Positions 13,621 to 16,409 of a stretch of DNA of 16,409 bases are shown in pieces (position 1 is the first letter of the stretch; the number at the start of each line of letters is the position of its first letter). Both the position numbers and the translations under genes were made by a program. The stretch is from Bacillota bacterium (GTDB lineage Bacteria; Bacillota; Clostridia; Christensenellales; Aristaeellaceae), in contig JAEWNM010000315.1 in NCBI GenBank assembly GCA_023392755.1, positions 1 to 16,409 of the forward strand, given 5' to 3'. Below the pieces are notes generated by a model that did not search any database, was not told where the DNA came from, and worked only from the letters and a program-made list of their open reading frames with translations.

Positions 13621-14427
13621 ATGCAAAAAAGCATTCCGGGGAAGAAAAAGCCCAAAATCGTCACCAAGCCCATGCTCACGGGCAGCGCCGCGGACGTCAT
13701 GACGTTCAAGCGGGCTTTGCGGGTAGCCGGCAGTGTTCTGGTGGCCGTTTTCATTTATCTTGTATTCGGCTCGTTGCTTATGTTTGATAATCTGTTTTTA
13801 AGGGTGCTGACCAACGGGGCGCTCATTCTTTTGAGCGGTGGCTTTTTGTACATGAGCGGCGCTTCCCACGGGGAGGCGGACGCAGCCTTTGGCGAGATTA
13901 TGTTTCAGCGGGAGGCCGAGAAAAAAACGGTGCCCGAGAGCGACAAGGCCCGCTGCTTCATGCCTGCCAAGGGCTTGTGCACCGCGTTGCTCGGCGCGCT
14001 GCCCTTTGTGCTTTTGTCGCTCATCGTCGCCGTCACGGCACAGCTGCAGACTTACAGCCTGGGTGTGCTGCCCGACTGGCTTTCCACCTACCGGCGGCAG
14101 GCGGAGATAGGCGACGCGCTGCGCTATTATGAATCCACTGTTTCCCTGGGGGCGCTGGATATTGTGCATCTGGCTGTGCGGATGGTTATTTTGCCTTATG
14201 TGAGCATCGTGGGCAGCGGCAACGCGCAGGCGGTTCTACTGGTGGAAAGGCTAAGCCCGCTGCTTTCCTTGATTGTGCCCGCCGGATATGCGCTGGGGTA
14301 CATAAGGGGCAAGGAGCTGCGGACAAGGGTGCATACCAGCATCGCCCAAAGCCGGCGCAGGAAGAAGAACAAGGATAAAAAGGAGCGGCAGCGGCGGCAG
14401 CAAAAAGGCCCCGAGCAGCTTGTATAG
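13621..14427 (+). CDS. Unrecognised multi-pass membrane protein with basic C-terminal tail
   Basis: I do not recognise a named family. The 268-residue product starts with a Lys-rich cytoplasmic stretch (1-30). Probable membrane helices follow at about 34-54, 58-78 and 118-141, with further hydrophobic segments at about 177-198 and 205-227. Between the third and fourth lies a polar loop with DALRYYESTVSLGALD. The last 35 residues (about 233-268) are strongly basic and Arg/Lys/Gln-rich, which suggests binding to nucleic acid, ribosomes or acidic lipid, or simply topology control. The ATG at 13621 has AAAGGAA at 13606-13612. It sits between the folate ligase and rsmD with gaps of 15 and 12 bases, so it is co-transcribed with housekeeping genes, and is likely a conserved lineage-specific membrane protein. 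Confidence 0.75.
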   Translation: MQKSIPGKKKPKIVTKPMLTGSAADVMTFKRALRVAGSVLVAVFIYLVFGSLLMFDNLFLRVLTNGALILLSGGFLYMSGASHGEADAAFGEIMFQREAEKKTVPESDKARCFMPAKGLCTALLGALPFVLLSLIVAVTAQLQTYSLGVLPDWLSTYRRQAEIGDALRYYESTVSLGALDIVHLAVRMVILPYVSIVGSGNAQAVLLVERLSPLLSLIVPAGYALGYIRGKELRTRVHTSIAQSRRRKKNKDKKERQRRQQKGPEQLV

Positions 14428-14439
14428 CAGGAGGGCACC

Positions 14440-15009
14440 GTGCGGATTATTGGCGGCGAGGCCCGATCCAGGCTGATTGACGCCCCCAAGGGCATGGATA
14501 CAAGGCCCACCCAGGACAAGGTGCGGGAATCCCTGTTCAATATTCTTCAGTGGGAGGTAAAGGGCAGGACGGTTCTTGACCTGTTCGCCGGCAGCGGCGC
14601 GCTGGGGCTGGAGGCACTCAGCCGCGGGGCGGAAAGCGCGGTGTTTGTGGATGCATCCCGCCAGGCGGCAAAGGTCATACAGGAAAATGTGGACCGCCTG
14701 GGTTTTGGACAAAAGGCACGGGTAATCCGGGCTGATTGGAAAAGTGCCGCCGGAGCCCAGGCCCATCACGGCCGTAACGCTTTTGACCTGGTGTTTCTGG
14801 ACCCGCCCTACAGCATGACAAACACGGGCGAGATGTGCGGGTATATGCTGTCCTGCGGCATACTTGCCCAACATGCGCTGATTGTTGTGGAGCATGCCTT
14901 TGAGACGCCGCCCAGGTTCGGCCCGGAATTCATTGTGAAGGATTTTCGCCGCTATGGCGATACGGCCATCACGCTTTGCACCCTTGCGGCAAAGGAGGAA
15001 ACGGTTTGA
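14440..15009 (+). CDS. rsmD: 16S rRNA (guanine(966)-N(2))-methyltransferase
   Basis: An SAM-dependent methyltransferase that modifies G966 of 16S rRNA during 30S assembly. The 189 residues carry the family N-terminus MRIIGGEARSR, the RPTQDKVRESLFNIL segment (22-36), the SAM motif DLFAGSGALGLEALSRGA (47-64), and the catalytic DPPY (121-124). The start is a GTG at 14440 with AGGAGG at 14429-14434, five bases upstream. Its stop overlaps the TTG start of coaD by four bases (TTGA), giving the rsmD-coaD pair found in many Bacillota (ylbH-ylbI in Bacillus subtilis). Nothing unusual is seen in the active site. Confidence 0.96.
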   Translation: MRIIGGEARSRLIDAPKGMDTRPTQDKVRESLFNILQWEVKGRTVLDLFAGSGALGLEALSRGAESAVFVDASRQAAKVIQENVDRLGFGQKARVIRADWKSAAGAQAHHGRNAFDLVFLDPPYSMTNTGEMCGYMLSCGILAQHALIVVEHAFETPPRFGPEFIVKDFRRYGDTAITLCTLAAKEETV

Positions 15010-15503
15010 AGGATACGCTGTGCGTATATCCCGGTAGCTTTGATCCCATTACCCTGGGCCATGTGGACATCATCCGCCGGGCGGCGCTCATCTTTCCGCG
15101 GGTGGTGGTGGCAGTGCTTCGCAACCCCAACAAGCTGGGATGTTTTCCTGTTGAAAGACGAATGGATATGATTGAGAAAGCCTGTGCGGACATTCCTGGC
15201 GTTCAAGCGGATTGTTTTGAGGGTCTTTTGGTAGACTATATGAAGGAAAAACATGGAACGGTGGTCATACGTGGGCTTCGGGCGGTAAGCGACTTCGACA
15301 GCGAGTTTCAGATGGCGCAGGTAAACCATCAAATCTCGCCTGAGATGGAAACGCTGTTTATGATGACATCGCCGCAGCACGGCTATATCAGTTCCGGCGT
15401 TGTCAGGGAAATAGCCGCCTTTGGCGGGGATGTATCATCCCTGGTGCCTTTTAGCATTCTGGAGGACATATATCAGAAATTTCCGCGCCGGAAAGCGGAC
15501 TGA
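15006..15503 (+). CDS. coaD: Phosphopantetheine adenylyltransferase
   Basis: This enzyme transfers AMP from ATP to 4'-phosphopantetheine, making dephospho-CoA in the penultimate step of coenzyme A synthesis. The 165 residues show the nucleotidyltransferase signature PGSFDPITLGHVDI (9-22, with the conserved His 19), RGLRAVSDFDSEFQMAQVN (89-107) and the ISSGVVRE loop (128-135). The start is a TTG at 15006: AGGAGG at 14993-14998 is seven bases upstream and translation begins at the conserved KDTLCVYPGSF. An upstream in-frame ATG at 14976 would add ten atypical residues inside rsmD. The TTG overlaps the rsmD stop, which suggests re-initiation coupling. It is followed after 23 bases by a coiled-coil protein gene. 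Confidence 0.96.
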   Translation: MKDTLCVYPGSFDPITLGHVDIIRRAALIFPRVVVAVLRNPNKLGCFPVERRMDMIEKACADIPGVQADCFEGLLVDYMKEKHGTVVIRGLRAVSDFDSEFQMAQVNHQISPEMETLFMMTSPQHGYISSGVVREIAAFGGDVSSLVPFSILEDIYQKFPRRKAD

Positions 15504-15526
15504 CCCGATGTAAAGGAGGTAGACGC

Positions 15527-16144
15527 ATGGATCAGCACACGCGGGAGGTCATTGACCAGATGGAAAGCCTGCTGATGAGCAGCTCCAAAATTCCCATGAC
15601 CAATCTGCATATGGTAGACAGGAACAAGCTTCGTGGCATGCTTCAGGATTTGGCGGAGGGTCTGCCGGCCGATATTGCAAGGTCGGCCAGCATTATTCAA
15701 AACGAGGCCAGGATTATTGGCGAGGCCAGGACACGCGCGGAGAACACCGTGTCGGAAGCCAACCTGAAAGCCCGCCAGACGGTGGATGAGGCCGTGCGTT
15801 CCGCACAGTTGACCACTGCCAACGCCCAGATGAAGGCTGACGAGCTGTACCGCTCCAGCAACGAGCAGGCCAGCCGTATCGTGGCGGATGCCCAGCGGCG
15901 GGCCAAGGAAATTGTGGATGAGGCGGAGCAGCACGCCATGCAGATTGTAAGCGAAGAGGAAATAGTCGCCCGTGCACAGGCTGAGGCGGAAGAGCTGCGC
16001 CAGAGCAGCCAAGAGGAAATGGAGTCGCTGCGCCAGGATATGTTCAATTATCTGGATGCGCTATTGGATGACACGGATAAAATGCTCTCCGACAAGGTGC
16101 AGGCGCTGCGCCGGACACGGCAGGAGATTCAAGCCCAGCGGTAA
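15527..16144 (+). CDS. Alanine- and charge-rich coiled-coil protein of unknown function
   Basis: The 205-residue product is soluble with no signal or membrane segment. An N-terminal part (1-50, with MESLLMSSSKIPMTNLHMVDRN) precedes a long helical region (about 52-165) rich in Ala, Glu, Arg and Gln with repeated short blocks such as EARIIGEARTRAE, EAVRSAQ and DAQRRAKEIVDEAE. A final helix (about 165-205) ends the protein. The composition resembles the stalk of ATP synthase subunit b or V-ATPase subunit H/E, and also DivIVA-like proteins, and databases often label such genes loosely as ATPase. No nucleotide-binding motif is visible. The ATG at 15527 has a textbook AAAGGAGG (15512-15519). It directly follows coaD and ends the transcript before a strong terminator. 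A scaffold or division-site role is possible but unproven. Confidence 0.8.
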   Translation: MDQHTREVIDQMESLLMSSSKIPMTNLHMVDRNKLRGMLQDLAEGLPADIARSASIIQNEARIIGEARTRAENTVSEANLKARQTVDEAVRSAQLTTANAQMKADELYRSSNEQASRIVADAQRRAKEIVDEAEQHAMQIVSEEEIVARAQAEAEELRQSSQEEMESLRQDMFNYLDALLDDTDKMLSDKVQALRRTRQEIQAQR

Positions 16145-16155
16145 CGCTTTTGCGG

Positions 16156-16191
16156 GAGGCCGGCCAATATTTGGCCGGCCTCTTGGTTCTT
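16156..16191 (+). terminator. Intrinsic terminator after the coiled-coil gene
   Basis: GAGGCCGGCCAA (16156-16167) and TTGGCCGGCCTC (16171-16182) form a perfect 12-base stem with a TAT loop, followed by the T-rich TTGGTTCTT. It lies 11 bases after the stop codon. The T-run is interrupted, but the stem is very strong. No T-rich tract exists on the other side, so it should act on + strand transcripts only. Confidence 0.85.
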
Positions 16192-16192
16192 A

Positions 16193-16219
16193 GGCACATT
16201 CGAAAGCTTCGCAAGTGCC
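16193..16219. repeat. Imperfect hairpin in the terminal intergenic region
   Basis: GGCAC (16193-16197) pairs with GTGCC (16215-16219), and CGAA (16201-16204) with TTCG (16208-16211), with two mismatches between the stems. It directly follows the terminator and may be a second structured element or a fragment of a repeat. Confidence 0.4.
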
Positions 16220-16299
16220 ATAAATCCCTATGCCAAGCTGAAATTCATCTATTGTTCAAATGCAGTTCACATTCGGCTGATACAATGGCCTTGCGTTAA

Positions 16300-16321
16300 G
16301 GGATACAAGCCACCGTATCCC
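16300..16321. repeat. Perfect 7-base inverted repeat GGGATAC / GTATCCC
   Basis: Arms at 16300-16306 and 16315-16321 flank an eight-base loop. Together with neighbouring repeats it makes this short region unusually rich in potential hairpins. Confidence 0.6.
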
Positions 16322-16341
16322 CCAGGCAAACTCCTTTTCTT

Positions 16342-16359
16342 GGCATTCTTCGGAATGCC
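16342..16359. repeat. Hairpin GGCATTC-TTCG-GAATGCC with a UUCG-type loop
   Basis: A perfect 7-base stem (16342-16348 / 16353-16359) is capped by C(TTCG)G, which in + strand RNA is the exceptionally stable UUCG tetraloop. No T-run follows on the + strand, so it is not a simple terminator. The stretch from 16192 to 16409 holds no convincing gene. Confidence 0.6.
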
Positions 16360-16409
16360 GACCTCCCTATCCTCCATACAAGCAAAACCCGCGTTTGCAG
16401 ATGGCAGAA

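Noticed and set aside
14251..14895. 214-codon open frame on the - strand opposite rsmD
   Set aside because: It is antisense to a well-supported methyltransferase gene and has no motifs.
16267..16377. 36-codon - strand frame as a real gene
   Set aside because: It has no ribosome site, overlaps two inverted repeats and has no recognised family, so it is kept only as a sign of a possible repeat element.

Overview
The window looks like chromosomal DNA of an anaerobic, moderately GC-rich Gram-positive bacterium of the Bacillota, probably class Clostridia. The pointers are the murA-ftsQ-ftsA-ftsZ order of a Clostridia-type division cluster, the rsmD-coaD pair (ylbH-ylbI order), strong AAGGAGG-type ribosome sites, frequent GTG and TTG starts, and an oxygen-sensitive indolepyruvate:ferredoxin oxidoreductase. 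The genus cannot be fixed from the sequence alone. All 14 protein genes lie on the + strand, and most long reading frames on the - strand are antisense shadows.

Region 1 (1-4991) is the end of the division and cell-wall cluster: murA (5' end outside the window), ftsQ/divIB, a 275-base regulatory gap, ftsA, ftsZ and a strong terminator. The gap holds two promoter candidates and a perfect 8-4-8 palindrome containing GAAC-N4-GTTC, the core of the Gram-positive LexA (SOS) box. This is the most interesting regulatory signal in the window.

Region 2 (5011-11257) starts with a YkvI-family membrane protein, followed by a likely aryl-acid operon: ligase (paaK-like), iorA, iorB, and a second paralogous ligase. 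The oxidoreductase interconverts arylpyruvates and arylacetyl-CoA, and the ligases interconvert arylacetyl-CoA and free arylacetate. Together they would link Phe/Tyr/Trp to phenyl-, hydroxyphenyl- or indole-acetate in either direction. A promoter and a leader hairpin precede the first ligase.

Region 3 (11258-11478) is a non-coding spacer with three tandem heptamers, a palindrome, a hairpin and a promoter candidate. Region 4 (11479-16191) is a tightly packed set of genes: a tandem ACT-domain protein, alanine racemase, 5-formyltetrahydrofolate cyclo-ligase, an unrecognised membrane protein, rsmD, coaD, a coiled-coil protein and a near-perfect terminator. Region 5 (16192-16409) has no convincing gene but carries three inverted repeats in about 170 bases and may be an intergenic repeat or a structured RNA.

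No rRNA, tRNA, CRISPR array, transposase, phage gene or obvious defence system was seen. Most of the window is conserved core genome. The novelty, if any, lies in the regulatory sequences, the divergent FtsA, the FtsZ tail and the two proteins of unknown role.
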